Counted from the stretch's first letter, positions 1 to 10,020 are shown. The stretch: 64,000 nt of DNA from JANQPX01 sp050633905 (GCA_050633905.1 JBOEHJ010000055.1:14855-78854), one strand, 5' to 3'. Made by a program: numbers and translations. Notes: generated from the sequence alone by a model not told the origin.

Positions 1-1
1 C

Positions 2-2020
2 GGCCTTGGGGTGCTGGGTTGGGGCGTGGGTGGCATCGAAGCCGAAGCCGCGATGCTCGGCCAGCCGGTCTCGATGCTCATTCCAGAAGTCGTCGGCTTC
101 AAGCTCAAGGGCGCCCTTCCCGAGGGCACGACGGCCACCGATCTGGTCTTGACCGTGACGCAGATGCTCCGCGCCCATGGCGTTGTCGGCAAGTTCGTTG
201 AATTCTTCGGCCCGGGCCTCGACCATCTGCCGCTGGCGGACCGCGCGACCATCGGCAATATGGCGCCTGAATACGGGGCGACATGCGGTATTTTCCCGGT
301 TGACCAGCGCACCATCGATTATCTGCGCCTGACCAACCGCGATGCTGGGCGCATTGCCTTGGCCGAAGCTTATGCCAAGGCCCAGGGCATGTGGCGCGAC
401 GCTGGCACGCCGGATCCGGTGTTTACCGACGTCCTGGAGCTGGACATGGAAACGATCGAGCCCAGCCTTGCCGGTCCGAAACGCCCCCAGGATCGCGTGT
501 TGCTGTCCGGTGCCAAGCAGGCCTTCGAGAAGGTCATGCCTGATCTCCTGGGTGGCAGCCCGGCTGATGCGACGATCGCGATGGAGGGCGCCGATGGTGA
601 CCTTACCCATGGCGATGTGGTCATCGCCGCGATCACCAGCTGCACCAATACCTCCAATCCCGGCGTCATGATCGGTGCTGGGCTCTTGGCCAAGAAGGCG
701 CGCGAAAAAGGCCTGATGCCGAAGGGACATGTCAAAACGTCTCTCGCGCCGGGTTCCAAGGTGGTGACCGAATACCTGGAAAAGACCGGGCTGATGGATG
801 ACCTGGAAGCGATTGGTTTCGATCTGGTCGGCTATGGCTGCACGACCTGCATCGGTAATTCCGGCCCGCTGCCCGAGCCGGTCGCCAAGGCGATCGACGA
901 CGGTAAGCTGGTGGCAACAGCGGTGCTCTCCGGCAACCGAAACTTCGAGGGCCGTGTGCATCCGCAAGTTAAAGCCAATTACCTCGCCTCCCCTCCCCTC
1001 GTGGTCGCCTATGCGCTTGCTGGGAGTTTGAAAATTGACCTGACCAAAGAGCCGCTTGGGACGGGCAGCGACGGCAATCCTGTCTACCTGAAAGATGTCT
1101 GGCCTACCCCTGCCGAGGTCCAGGACGCCGTTAGCACCGGTGTGACAGAAAAAATGTTCCAATCAGCCTATGAGGGCGTCTTCAAGGGCGATGAGCGCTG
1201 GTCCAAGATCGCGGTCACCGGTGGTCAGGTCTATGATTGGGATGACGGCAGCACCTATTGCCGCCTGCCGCCTTACTTCGAAGGCATGACCATGGAGCCG
1301 GACGCGATCACGGATATCGACGATGCTCGGATCCTGGCGATGCTCGGCGACAGCGTCACCACCGATCACATCTCACCGGCTGGCTCGATTGCCAAGGACA
1401 GCCCATCAGCAAGCTACTTCATGGAGCGTCAGATCCGCCCTCAAGATTTCAATTCCTATGGGTCCAGGCGCGGCAATCATGAGGTGATGATGCGCGGCAC
1501 CTTTGCCAATATTCGCCTGCGCAACGAGATGGCACCCGGCACCGAAGGCGGCTTTGCCAAGATCATGCCCGAAGGCAAGGTCACATCCATCTATGAGGCT
1601 GCCATGACCTATCAGGAGCGGGGTGTTCCCCTGCTGGTGATCGGCGGCAAGGAATATGGCACGGGCTCATCGCGTGACTGGGCCGCCAAGGGAACCAATC
1701 TCCTGGGAGTGAAAGCGGTGATCGCCGAAAGTTTCGAACGCATTCACCGTTCCAACCTCGTCGGGATGGGGGTTTTGCCCTTGGTCTTCAAAGATGGCAT
1801 GTCACGCAAATCCCTCAAGCTCGACGGTACCGAGACGTTCGATCTCAAAGGCCTTGCCGCCGGCATCAAGCCTCGCATGGACGTGCCCTGCACGATCAAG
1901 CGTGCCGATGGCTCGGTCGAGGAGATCCAACTCACCTGCCGTATCGATACACTGGATGAGGTCGATTATTACCAACATGGCGGCATCCTCCACTACGTCC
2001 TTCGACAACTGGCCGCTTAG
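2..2020 (+). CDS. acnA: aconitate hydratase A, C-terminal part (5' end outside window)
   Basis: Aconitase of the TCA cycle, interconverting citrate and isocitrate in the cytoplasm through a [4Fe-4S] cluster. The frame is open from base 2, so the gene starts before the window; 672 residues are visible and, against the usual length near 890, roughly 220 N-terminal residues are missing. The three cluster cysteines are seen in SCTNTSNP (near base 640) and GYGCTTCIGN (near base 835-860). The C-terminal swivel domain follows, with DSVTTDHISPAG and the active-site loop GSSRDWAAKG. The TAG stop lies one base before the extended palindrome of repeat copy A. The downstream exporter gene is co-directional but 255 bases away. 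Identification is secure. Confidence 0.97.
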   Translation, partial: GLGVLGWGVGGIEAEAAMLGQPVSMLIPEVVGFKLKGALPEGTTATDLVLTVTQMLRAHGVVGKFVEFFGPGLDHLPLADRATIGNMAPEYGATCGIFPVDQRTIDYLRLTNRDAGRIALAEAYAKAQGMWRDAGTPDPVFTDVLELDMETIEPSLAGPKRPQDRVLLSGAKQAFEKVMPDLLGGSPADATIAMEGADGDLTHGDVVIAAITSCTNTSNPGVMIGAGLLAKKAREKGLMPKGHVKTSLAPGSKVVTEYLEKTGLMDDLEAIGFDLVGYGCTTCIGNSGPLPEPVAKAIDDGKLVATAVLSGNRNFEGRVHPQVKANYLASPPLVVAYALAGSLKIDLTKEPLGTGSDGNPVYLKDVWPTPAEVQDAVSTGVTEKMFQSAYEGVFKGDERWSKIAVTGGQVYDWDDGSTYCRLPPYFEGMTMEPDAITDIDDARILAMLGDSVTTDHISPAGSIAKDSPSASYFMERQIRPQDFNSYGSRRGNHEVMMRGTFANIRLRNEMAPGTEGGFAKIMPEGKVTSIYEAAMTYQERGVPLLVIGGKEYGTGSSRDWAAKGTNLLGVKAVIAESFERIHRSNLVGMGVLPLVFKDGMSRKSLKLDGTETFDLKGLAAGIKPRMDVPCTIKRADGSVEEIQLTCRIDTLDEVDYYQHGGILHYVLRQLAA

Positions 2021-2021
2021 C

Positions 2022-2093
2022 GGTGTGGTATGACCACACCATTGGGTTTTTGGCGCCGTCGAAAAACGAGCTTGGAATTCCGAGGGTATGCGG
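2022..2093 (+). repeat. stop-codon-anchored palindromic repeat, copy A
   Basis: Member of a dispersed family first noticed by comparing intergenic regions. The head is a perfect 8+3+8 palindrome, GGTGTGGT-ATG-ACCACACC (2022-2040), one base after the acnA stop. It is followed by 17 nt with CATTGGGTTT, then GCC, and ends in GAGGGTATGCGG (2082-2093). From 2025 to 2093 it aligns without gaps to copies B, F and H; by hand count about 51 of 69 positions match copy F. Weaker ungapped similarity to F and H continues to about 2132. A second inverted repeat, GGTTCCT/AGGAACC, lies just after it (2092-2120). Confidence 0.8.
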
Positions 2094-2275
2094 TTCCTTG
2101 TCGAAATGGCGCCAGGAACCATTCACGTAAAGAGCACCACTAGGACGAGCGCGATCGAGAGTCAGGGATGGAAAGCACGATCAATCACGACGCAAGTGTT
2201 GCGCGAGCCATCACCGCAGGACCTGTCACCGGACAGTGAGACTCTGCGATCGATCACAGCCATCGAGACCGTCAC

Positions 2276-4078
2276 GTGACGCCGGAAACAGAGAAAGTCG
2301 GGCTATGGCCAGCTATTGTCGGTCTGATGCCCTATCTCTGGCCCAAGGATCGCCAGGAACTGAAGGTTCGGGTCGTGACGTCCGTGGCCCTTCTGGTCTG
2401 CGCCAAACTGATCAATGTGGCCATTCCGTTCTTCTACAAAGCCATCGTTGACGGTCTGACGGCCCCAGAAGCAGGTGCTATCATTGCGTTACCGCTTGCC
2501 GCCCTCATTGCCTATGGCGGTGCAAGACTGGCGACAGCGGCCTTTGCCCAGCTGCGCGACGCCATTTTTGCCAAGGTATCGCAGTATGCTGGACGCGAGG
2601 TCTCGCTTTCGGTTTTTCGCCATCTCTTCAAGATGTCGCTTCGCTATCATCTGGGGCGACGCACGGGCGAGCTGTCGCGCGCGATCGATCGCGGCGTCAA
2701 GGCGATCACCTTCATGCTGGGCATGGTTCTGTTCAACATCCTGCCGACCATCTTCGAATTCGGCCTGGTGATCGTCATTCTTCTTCTGAATTACCCTTGG
2801 CCGTTCGCCTTCGTCACCTTCGTCACCATCGTGGGCTATGCCGCTTTCACCATCGTCGCGACAGAATGGCGGACTGAGTTTCGGCGCTTGATGAACAAGG
2901 AGGACAATGCGGTCAGCGCTCAAGCGGTCGATAGTCTCCTGAACTATGAAACCGTCAAAACCTTCACCAACGAGACCCTGGAAGCCGATCGGTTCAATCG
3001 CAGCCTTACCCGCTATCAGAATGCGGCCGTCAAATCCCAGACCACGCTCGCCGCTTTGAACTTCGGCCAGGCTGCTATCGTAGCACTCGGTGTCATGATC
3101 ATCATGATTCTCGCCGCACAAGGTGTCGTTGCCGGAACCATGACTGTTGGCGATGTGGTCCTGGTCAACGCGTTCCTGTTGCAGCTCTATCAGCCGCTCA
3201 ATATCCTCGGCTTTGTCTATCGCGAACTGAAACAATCCCTGGCAGACCTCGAAACCCTGGCCTCCCTGCTCGCTCTGAAGCCGGAAATTGCCGATCGACC
3301 GGACGCCAAAACCCTTGAACTCGGGGGTGGCGAGGTTCACTTCGACGGGGTGGATTTCGGCTATGATGAAAGGCGTCCCATTCTCCAAAATGTTAATTTC
3401 ACCCTGCCTGCCGGCCAATCGCTCGCCGTCGTTGGTAGCTCTGGGGCCGGCAAGTCCACGCTCATCCGTTTACTGTTTCGCTTTTATGATGTCGATCAGG
3501 GACGCATCCTGATCAATGGCCAGGATATCCGTGACCTTACACAAAAATCACTTCGAGGTGCTATCGGCCTGGTTCCCCAAGATACCGTGCTGTTCAACGA
3601 CACCATTTTCAACAACATCGCCTATGGCGATCCCAATGCCGATCGAGAGGCCATCGAGAAAGCTGCTAAGGCGGCGCGCATCCATGATTTCGTCGAAGGG
3701 CTGCCAGATGGATACGAGACGGTGGTTGGCGAACGGGGTCTGAAACTTTCAGGCGGCGAGAAACAGCGTGTCGCCATTGCGCGGATGGTCTTAAAAAATC
3801 CGCCTATCCTTATTCTGGATGAAGCCACCTCTGCTTTGGACAGCCTGACCGAGAAACAGATACAAAGCGCCCTTCACGAGCTTTCCAGCGGCCGCACCAC
3901 CTTGATGATCGCGCACCGCCTCTCAACCGTCGTCGATGCCGACCAGGTGATCGTTCTTGACGAAGGCAAGGTCATCGAACAAGGCCGACATCAGGATCTG
4001 TTGAGCCAGGGCGGCCAATATGCGACGATGTGGGCACGCCAGCAGGACATACCCGCATCGTCGAAAGCGACGGCCTGA
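2276..4078 (+). CDS. Atm1/HMT1-type ABC half-exporter
   Basis: Inner-membrane ABC exporter with a fused transmembrane and ATPase domain; it should act as a homodimer. The family exports glutathione-linked metal or sulfur species, supporting Fe-S assembly or metal tolerance. Residues about 20-330 form the six-helix domain; the segment NYETVKTFTNE is the typical Atm1 signature in the cytoplasmic helix. The ATPase domain has Walker A GSSGAGKST (about 386), signature LSGGEKQR (about 491), Walker B ILILDEATSALD (about 511) and the switch histidine in AHRLS. All catalytic residues are present. The start is GTG at 2276 (600 aa); an internal ATG at codon 18 is an alternative. It follows repeat copy A. 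The exact substrate cannot be read from sequence. Confidence 0.92.
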   Translation: MTPETEKVGLWPAIVGLMPYLWPKDRQELKVRVVTSVALLVCAKLINVAIPFFYKAIVDGLTAPEAGAIIALPLAALIAYGGARLATAAFAQLRDAIFAKVSQYAGREVSLSVFRHLFKMSLRYHLGRRTGELSRAIDRGVKAITFMLGMVLFNILPTIFEFGLVIVILLLNYPWPFAFVTFVTIVGYAAFTIVATEWRTEFRRLMNKEDNAVSAQAVDSLLNYETVKTFTNETLEADRFNRSLTRYQNAAVKSQTTLAALNFGQAAIVALGVMIIMILAAQGVVAGTMTVGDVVLVNAFLLQLYQPLNILGFVYRELKQSLADLETLASLLALKPEIADRPDAKTLELGGGEVHFDGVDFGYDERRPILQNVNFTLPAGQSLAVVGSSGAGKSTLIRLLFRFYDVDQGRILINGQDIRDLTQKSLRGAIGLVPQDTVLFNDTIFNNIAYGDPNADREAIEKAAKAARIHDFVEGLPDGYETVVGERGLKLSGGEKQRVAIARMVLKNPPILILDEATSALDSLTEKQIQSALHELSSGRTTLMIAHRLSTVVDADQVIVLDEGKVIEQGRHQDLLSQGGQYATMWARQQDIPASSKATA

Positions 4079-4097
4079 GCAAAGTTCTGCCCGCAAC

Positions 4098-4127
4098 AAA
4101 AAACCGCCGCTCGTGAGAGCAGCGGTT
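4098..4127 (-). terminator. rho-independent terminator of the small secreted-protein gene
   Basis: An 11-bp stem with one mismatch (4102-4112 with 4117-4127) and a GTGA loop. Read on the minus strand it is followed by six T residues (4098-4103). It lies 25 bases after the stop of the minus-strand gene at 4152. On the plus strand it lacks a T run, so it would terminate the exporter transcript less well. Confidence 0.8.
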
Positions 4128-4151
4128 CTGGAGTAGGATCGGCGGGCTGGT

Positions 4152-4334
4152 TCAGCCTTCCGACTTGGCCTTCTTTGGTATCACGATCGGTGTGCTTTCG
4201 GCCTTTGGGGCCTTCTCAACCGCAACAATCTGCTGTTCTTTCGACGCCGATTTCAACATACCTGGGCAAGCCTGAGCGATCGAGATCGAACCGACCGTAA
4301 ACGCCAGGGCCATCGCGAGTGAAAGTGAACGCAT
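4152..4334 (-). CDS. small secreted protein, 60 aa, unknown function
   Basis: A 60-residue protein with a clear Sec signal peptide: MRSLSLAM followed by a hydrophobic run to about AQA (residue 22), leaving a mature chain of about 38 residues. The mature part has one cysteine at its start (ACPGM) and is rich in lysine, alanine and proline. No lipobox is evident. The gene is supported by a strong Shine-Dalgarno GGAGGA 6 bases before ATG and by a terminator just downstream. It lies after the antiporter gene on the same strand with an 87-bp gap. I do not recognise a family. Confidence 0.75.
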   Translation of the reverse strand: MRSLSLAMALAFTVGSISIAQACPGMLKSASKEQQIVAVEKAPKAESTPIVIPKKAKSEG

Positions 4335-4421
4335 CGTCCATCCTCCGTTGGTGGAGACCCAAATAAGGTGCCTTCACGCTGACCTTTTGGCAACCGACTT
4401 CAACCAAAAAGCTTCAAAAGA

Positions 4422-5426
4422 TTAAAGGAGACCGAAGAGCGAGCCCAGGAAGAAAACGTAGAACAGCAGCAGCAGCCACCCCTCCCACTTGGTCAATTCT
4501 TGCTCGAAGATGACGACGATCGTCAGGAAACTAGCGACGATCATCATCGGCAGGGCGAACGCAATCAGCTCAGGCGAGACCACCAGCGGCCCAAGGAGGC
4601 CGGTCAAGCCGATCACCGCAAACGCGTTGAAGATATTGGACCCTAAGATATTACCGATTGCCAGTTCGGTTCGTCCCCGACGAACCGCTGCAAGCGTGAC
4701 GGCGACTTCGGGAAGCGACGTGCCAAGGGCGACGACGCTTGCGGCGATCGTTTCCGTGCCAAGGCCGATCAACGCCGCCAGGGCAATCACGGACTGGATC
4801 GTCAAATCAGCGCCGACATAGATCAGCAAACCTGCACCGACCAAGGGGATGACGGGATGCAGCCTAGACGCCTCCGGGTCCTCCGTCTCAGCGCCGTCCT
4901 CACTTTCCGCTATGTCCTCCTCGCCCCCCTGCCTCGTCAGCGCATAGCTGAAATAGATAACAAAGCCCGCAAGGCAGAGCAGAGCATCGCCCCGGCTTAT
5001 CCATCCATCCCAGGCGACCAGGCCTAGAAACAACGCTGATCCGGCGATAAAGGGCAGATCGACACTCAGAACATTATAGGCGATGCGCAGATGCCCCGAG
5101 ACCACACCGATCAAACCGAGAACCAAGAGAAGGTTGGCGATGTTCGAACCGATGACATTGCCGGCAACGATCTCTGGCGCATCGCGGAATACGGCCACCA
5201 GCGACGAGATCAATTCCGGCAGGGATGTCCCCAAAGCAACGATGGTCACGCCAATCAAGAACCCTGGCAAGCCAAGACGGTGGCCCATGCGAACCGCTGC
5301 TTCGGTAAACCAATCCGAAGCCTTGACCAGGAGCGCAAGACCAAGGGCCAGCCCCACCAGCCAAATGAGCCATGGGGGGCCGTGCAAGCTATTGACGAGC
5401 GTCTGCAGGGATATTCCTAACGTCAA
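4422..5426 (-). CDS. CaCA-family calcium/sodium antiporter (YrbG-like)
   Basis: Inner-membrane Ca2+:cation antiporter of about 334 residues with around ten hydrophobic helices. Both inverted alpha repeats of the family are present: GTSLPELISSLVAVFRD with GNVIGSNIANLL in the first half and GTSLPEVAVTLAAVRRG with GNILGSNIFNAF in the second. The acidic residue in each GTSLPE is the ion ligand. A cytoplasmic acidic loop (EEDIAESEDGAETEDPE) separates the halves, as usual. The first start in the frame is TTG at 5426 with no strong ribosome site, so the N-terminus is uncertain by up to about 15 residues. Ion specificity is inferred from the family only. Confidence 0.9.
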   Translation of the reverse strand: MTLGISLQTLVNSLHGPPWLIWLVGLALGLALLVKASDWFTEAAVRMGHRLGLPGFLIGVTIVALGTSLPELISSLVAVFRDAPEIVAGNVIGSNIANLLLVLGLIGVVSGHLRIAYNVLSVDLPFIAGSALFLGLVAWDGWISRGDALLCLAGFVIYFSYALTRQGGEEDIAESEDGAETEDPEASRLHPVIPLVGAGLLIYVGADLTIQSVIALAALIGLGTETIAASVVALGTSLPEVAVTLAAVRRGRTELAIGNILGSNIFNAFAVIGLTGLLGPLVVSPELIAFALPMMIVASFLTIVVIFEQELTKWEGWLLLLFYVFFLGSLFGLL

Positions 5427-5617
5427 GGGCCATCAGGCAGTGATCGAAACGCCGACACCAGAAGCTGTCGGCAAAACATCCTCACCGCATAGCCGCGCCG
5501 CGACCACACCGCAAGCTTCTCCTGATCATTGAAGTCATGACATCGTGGCAAGGTGACGTTTGCCCCCAGGAAGACGTCACTTATCCCACCTCGCCAGAAG
5601 AGGGTTGGTGCCAGACT

Positions 5618-6373
5618 TCAGCCGCGCCCGACAAAGGGCATCTTGCTTGCCATCACCGTCATGAAGAGGACATTGGCATCGAGCGGCAAGCTCGCCATGT
5701 GAAGTACGGCGCGGCCAACATTGTCGACATCCATCAAGGGCTCAGCTGCGATCTCGCCATTGGCCTGCATAACGCCATCGGCCATGCGCGATGCCATCTC
5801 GGTGGCCGCATTGCCAATGTCGACCTGACCGCAAGCGATATCGTATTTTCGGCCATCCAACGAGGTGCATTTGGTCAAACCACTGATTGCATGCTTGGTC
5901 GACGTATAAGGCGCGGAATTCGGCCTTGGTGCATAGGCAGAAATGGACCCGTTGTTGATGATGCGCCCGCCTCGTGGATCTTGCTCCTTCATGATCTTGA
6001 AGGCTTCCTGGGTGCAATAGAAGACACCACTCAAATTGACGTCGACCACCGAGCGCCACTGCTCCACGGTCAGGTCTTCCAAGGGAATGCCCGGAGCGTT
6101 GATGCCAGCGTTGTTGAACAGCACATCGAGACGACCGAAGGCGGCCTTGGTTTTGGCAAACAGCTGAGCGACGGATGCGGGGTCAGCGACATCGGTTGGC
6201 ACGACCAGGGTTTTGGCATCGCCGGATGCTGCGGCCACCGTCCCTTCAAGGGCGTCTTGTCGTCTGCCAGCCAGCGCGACATTGTAGCCATCGCCCAACA
6301 ACGCCAACGCAACGCTTCGCCCGACCCCCGAACCAGCACCCGTTACAATCGCAACCTTACCCGTCGACGTCAT
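5618..6373 (-). CDS. SDR-family NAD(P)-dependent oxidoreductase
   Basis: Classical short-chain dehydrogenase, 251 aa. The nucleotide-binding motif TGAGSGVG lies at residues 11-18, NNAG near residue 90, the catalytic serine in GSISAYAP and the YTSTK catalytic Tyr/Lys pair after it. The substrate is not predictable. The gene stands alone on the minus strand, with the antiporter 190 bp downstream and a divergent unknown gene upstream. An inverted repeat GTGACGT/ACGTCAC (5554-5560 and 5575-5581) follows the stop but has no T run, so it is at best a weak terminator. Confidence 0.9.
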   Translation of the reverse strand: MTSTGKVAIVTGAGSGVGRSVALALLGDGYNVALAGRRQDALEGTVAAASGDAKTLVVPTDVADPASVAQLFAKTKAAFGRLDVLFNNAGINAPGIPLEDLTVEQWRSVVDVNLSGVFYCTQEAFKIMKEQDPRGGRIINNGSISAYAPRPNSAPYTSTKHAISGLTKCTSLDGRKYDIACGQVDIGNAATEMASRMADGVMQANGEIAAEPLMDVDNVGRAVLHMASLPLDANVLFMTVMASKMPFVGRG

Positions 6374-6631
6374 TCGCCCCTATCCCTTGTTACGTGATGA
6401 TCCCGCTGATCAGCCTAACGGCCCAAGCGGTTCTCGACAAATGCTACATTGCCAAGCTGCAAAAAATCACCGGATCATCGCTTCCCCGATCGAATATGAC
6501 TGACGATCAGGTCCATCTACAAGCTTGTTGCGCTATACAGTGACAAGCGATCTCCATGTGATAAAATGCACTGCAGGTTTTGCGAATTGAGCTATCAATT
6601 ATCAACGAAAAATTCAGGGAGTGTTGTTCTC

Positions 6632-7519
6632 ATGGGTAGGATTGGCCCACTCGTCTTGGTTCTATCCTGCTTGTATGCCGGCTCGCTGTCGGCCCAAGTT
6701 GTTGAATGTCCAGGTTTCCTTCCAAGCTCCAGCATCGATGCGACAAAGCAAACAGCCTTGACCAGAAAGCTGCTTGGCCGGTTCATCGCCGTGCTCGATC
6801 TTCATGAGCTGGAAGCTCTCGATGAAGAGACCATCATCGCAACTTATGCCGAACACCCCGAACAGCTTGCGATCAAGCTCAGCTACCTCACGCTCCAGTG
6901 TCAGATGGTCGTACTCGATGCGACGATGAACGCAAAGGACCGCCGAGCGGCTGTAAGACGCGTCTTTCTAGATTATGTACTCATGCCGCCTGATCCAGCG
7001 ATCGACGACCTCACGATCTATGTCAACCAGATCACGTTGAGGGAGCAGTACCAAGCACTGAAGCCCATCATTGAGAGCATTGAAGAAACCCTCGACCAAG
7101 CGCCGAGACGCCAATGGCAAGATCGCTGGTTTTCGGCGGACAGTTCCGTTGAGAATGCCAATCTATGGTCGGTCATCATCGCCTCGCCACGCTATGAAGA
7201 TGATGGCTGGGCCGAACTGAGACGGCACCAGCGCGATTGGCCAGAGGCTTACTTCGAGCTGGATGGTCCGTTCGATCTTGAGAGTCCCTTCTATGCCGTG
7301 GTCGCTGGACGAAATTTGTCGCCATCGGTTGCCGATGAGCTAATCGCCTTGATCAAGGCTGATGGGATGGCCAGCGATGCCTTTCGCTGGAAAGTGCCAG
7401 AAGAGAGTGATGGTCTCACGTCGTCGAACACCGCCGCTGATCCAAGCAACGATCTCATCCGACCAACCCCGCCCAGACCAGCGCTGGATAGCCTGCGGGA
7501 TGCCTTACTCAGTCAATAA
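6632..7519 (+). CDS. secreted protein of unknown function
   Basis: About 295 residues with a signal peptide (MGRIGPLVLVLSCLYAGSLSAQ, shown to the cleavage region). The frame opens earlier, at 6566, but the ATG at 6632 is preferred: it starts the signal sequence and has AGGGAG about ten bases upstream. The mature protein is acidic and looks mainly helical, with two cysteines (ECPGF near the new N-terminus and LQCQM near residue 90) that could pair, and a proline-rich C-terminal tail. I recognise no domain. It is divergent from the SDR gene and convergent with the flavoprotein gene. Confidence 0.75.
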   Translation: MGRIGPLVLVLSCLYAGSLSAQVVECPGFLPSSSIDATKQTALTRKLLGRFIAVLDLHELEALDEETIIATYAEHPEQLAIKLSYLTLQCQMVVLDATMNAKDRRAAVRRVFLDYVLMPPDPAIDDLTIYVNQITLREQYQALKPIIESIEETLDQAPRRQWQDRWFSADSSVENANLWSVIIASPRYEDDGWAELRRHQRDWPEAYFELDGPFDLESPFYAVVAGRNLSPSVADELIALIKADGMASDAFRWKVPEESDGLTSSNTAADPSNDLIRPTPPRPALDSLRDALLSQ

Positions 7520-7578
7520 GCAGCGACAAGAATTGTGAGGACGTGACACGCCGCGGCGAGCTTCATGTTCCAAGAAAG

Positions 7579-10020
7579 CTAGGCCTTTATGCGGCTGCTT
7601 TCGGGGTCGTAGATCGGAGCGAGGTGGAGCTTCGCTTGCACGCGCTCGTTCGCGACAACCAAGTCGTAATGCCCTGCATTCAGGTAATCCTCGGTAACGC
7701 CGTCCGCATGGCGAACATAGCCGTAGCCGATGGGCCGGCCGATCGTGTAGCCGAAGCCGCCGCTGGTGAGATAGCCGGCAAAATCACCGTCGCGAAGAAT
7801 GGTCTCTCGGCCAAGGAGAACGATCTCCGGATCGTCAGTGGTGAACCCGACGAAGCGTTTTTTCGGGATTGATATCGAGGCATCAATCGACGCCTTGCGA
7901 CCCAGAAAATCGACATTTTTGTTAATTTTGACTGCCCATCCCAATCCGGCTTCGTAAGGGTTGTCGTTGGGCGTGATATCCGAACTCCAAGCCCGGTAGC
8001 CTTTTTCCAAACGCAACGACTCCAGTGCTCGATAGCCAACAGGCGCGATGTCATGATGTCGCCCGGCCGTCATCAAGGCATCAAACACGTCGCCGATCGC
8101 CGCGATCGGAACATGCAATTCCCAGCCCAATTCGCCGACATAAGTGACACGCAAGGCCCGCAAGGCATGGCCAGCAATGAAAATCTCTCGGACATGGCCA
8201 AAGGGAAAGACAGTGTTACTGCAATCCGCCTCCATAACCGCCTGTAGCACGTCTCGCGCACAAGGCCCCATCAGCGAGAGCGTCCCGAAACGTTCGGTCA
8301 CATCGACGAGCTTTGCCTCAATCCCTTCGGGGAGATGTTCCTCTATCCAGGCGTAATCATGAGTACGAAAACCCGTACCGGTGACAATGTAGAAAACATC
8401 CGGAGCAACACGCGCAACCGTGAGATCGCATTCGATGCCGCCCTTGGCGTTCAGCATCTGCGTATAGGTGAGCCTGCCCACAGGCTTTTGGACATCGTTG
8501 GCACACAACCATTGCAGCGCGTTTAGCGCATCCTTGCCGTTGAGCTCGAACTTGGCGAAGGAGGACTGATCGAAGATCCCCACCTTCTCGCGCACCAAAT
8601 GGTGTTCCCGCCCCACGGGCTCGAACCAGTTCTGGCGTCCCATGGCATAAACATCCTCAGAAGCCATCCCCTCCGGCGCGAACCAATTGGGCCGTTCCCA
8701 GCCGAGCTTGGAACCGAAAACCACGCGATGGCTCTTCAGCCGATCGTAGAGTGGCGAGGTCAGACGCTGACGAGCGCTCTCATATTCTTCATGAGGATAA
8801 CCCAACGTGTAATGCTTGCCGTAAGCTTCGAGCGTGCGCTCTTCGACCCAAGAACGATCATCGTGCAGCGCTGAGAAGCGGCGGATATCGACCGTCCACA
8901 AATCGAGTGGCGCTTCTCCCTTAACGACCCATTCGGCAAGCGCCCAGCCGGCCCCGCCGCCGGACGCGATGCCAAAGGCGTTGAAGCCAGCGCCGACATA
9001 CATGTTGTCGCAAGCGGGCGAACGGCCGAGGATGAAATTGCCATCCGGCGTGAAGCTTTCCGGTCCGTTGATCATCTGCTTGACGCCCGCCGTCTCAAGC
9101 GCCGGCACACGAAGAACAGCCTGGCTCATATGCTGCTCAAAGTGATCCCAATCGTCATCAAACAGCTGGAACTGAAAGTCAGGGGGGATTGCATCGACCT
9201 TCCAGGGTATCGGGTTCTGCTCATAGCCGCCCATGACCAGGCCGCCGACTTCCTCCTTGAAATAGGTGAAGCGGTCAGGATCACGGACGGTCGGCGTCGT
9301 CGGCTCGATCCCCTTGATCGGCTCCGTTATGATATATTGATGCTTCACCGGCTGCAGCGGCACGGTCACGCGTGCCATCGCACCGATCTGGCGCGCCCAC
9401 TGACCGCCGCAATTCACAACCTTCTCGCAACGGACGACGCCATCAGTCGTTTCGACCGCGGTTATTCTTTTGTCATTTAGCTGAAAACCAGTGACTTCAA
9501 CGCTTTCGACCAATCTGGCCCCAGCCATGGTCGCCCCTTTTGCCAGGGATTGGGTGATGTCGGAGGGATTGGCCTGTCCATCGGTCGGCAAGAAACTTGC
9601 GCCGACCAGATCATCGACCTGCATCAACGGCCAGAGTTTATTGATCTCGGCCGGGGTCAGGAGATGCATCTCCATGCCGAAGCTCTTCGCCGTGGTCACC
9701 AGTCGTTTGTACTCGATCCAGCGGTCCTGATTGCAGGCGAGACGCAGGCAACCCGTCATCTTCCAGCCCGTCTCAAGCCCGGTTTCCGCATCAAGCCTCT
9801 GGTAGAGATCGACTGAATATTTCAAGAGCTGGGTGATGCCGGCACTCGATCGGAGTTGACCAACGAGCCCCGCCGCATGCCAGGTCGAACCTGATGTCAG
9901 CCTGCCCTGTTCTAGCAACAGCACATCAGCCTTGTGATCGTGTGCCAAATGATAAGCTGTGGAACAGCCGATAATACCACCGCCAATCACCACGATTTCT
10001 GCATGATCCGGCAAGGTCAT
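7579..10020 (-). CDS. dimethylglycine/sarcosine dehydrogenase-like flavoprotein with GcvT domain
   Basis: An 813-aa two-domain enzyme. The N-terminal half is a D-amino-acid-oxidase-type FAD domain with GGGIIG (residues 13-18) and STWHAAGL, whose His48 is the residue that carries covalent FAD in dimethylglycine dehydrogenases. The C-terminal half (from about residue 430) is a GcvT-like aminomethyltransferase/folate domain, as in dimethylglycine and sarcosine dehydrogenases, which pass the methyl carbon to tetrahydrofolate. The length is close to that family. It is the last gene of a minus-strand series with cytochrome c and a choline-kinase-like gene, fitting use of choline-derived methylamines; electrons could leave via a quinone or cytochrome route, but that is inference. 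The exact substrate is open. Confidence 0.85.
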   Translation of the reverse strand: MTLPDHAEIVVIGGGIIGCSTAYHLAHDHKADVLLLEQGRLTSGSTWHAAGLVGQLRSSAGITQLLKYSVDLYQRLDAETGLETGWKMTGCLRLACNQDRWIEYKRLVTTAKSFGMEMHLLTPAEINKLWPLMQVDDLVGASFLPTDGQANPSDITQSLAKGATMAGARLVESVEVTGFQLNDKRITAVETTDGVVRCEKVVNCGGQWARQIGAMARVTVPLQPVKHQYIITEPIKGIEPTTPTVRDPDRFTYFKEEVGGLVMGGYEQNPIPWKVDAIPPDFQFQLFDDDWDHFEQHMSQAVLRVPALETAGVKQMINGPESFTPDGNFILGRSPACDNMYVGAGFNAFGIASGGGAGWALAEWVVKGEAPLDLWTVDIRRFSALHDDRSWVEERTLEAYGKHYTLGYPHEEYESARQRLTSPLYDRLKSHRVVFGSKLGWERPNWFAPEGMASEDVYAMGRQNWFEPVGREHHLVREKVGIFDQSSFAKFELNGKDALNALQWLCANDVQKPVGRLTYTQMLNAKGGIECDLTVARVAPDVFYIVTGTGFRTHDYAWIEEHLPEGIEAKLVDVTERFGTLSLMGPCARDVLQAVMEADCSNTVFPFGHVREIFIAGHALRALRVTYVGELGWELHVPIAAIGDVFDALMTAGRHHDIAPVGYRALESLRLEKGYRAWSSDITPNDNPYEAGLGWAVKINKNVDFLGRKASIDASISIPKKRFVGFTTDDPEIVLLGRETILRDGDFAGYLTSGGFGYTIGRPIGYGYVRHADGVTEDYLNAGHYDLVVANERVQAKLHLAPIYDPESSRIKA

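Noticed and set aside
2025..2037. Reading all palindromes simply as operators of one GntR-type regulator
   Set aside because: It does not explain the conserved 56 nt after the dyad, the constant orientation or the anchoring at stop codons; it is kept only as an alternative for the dyad itself.
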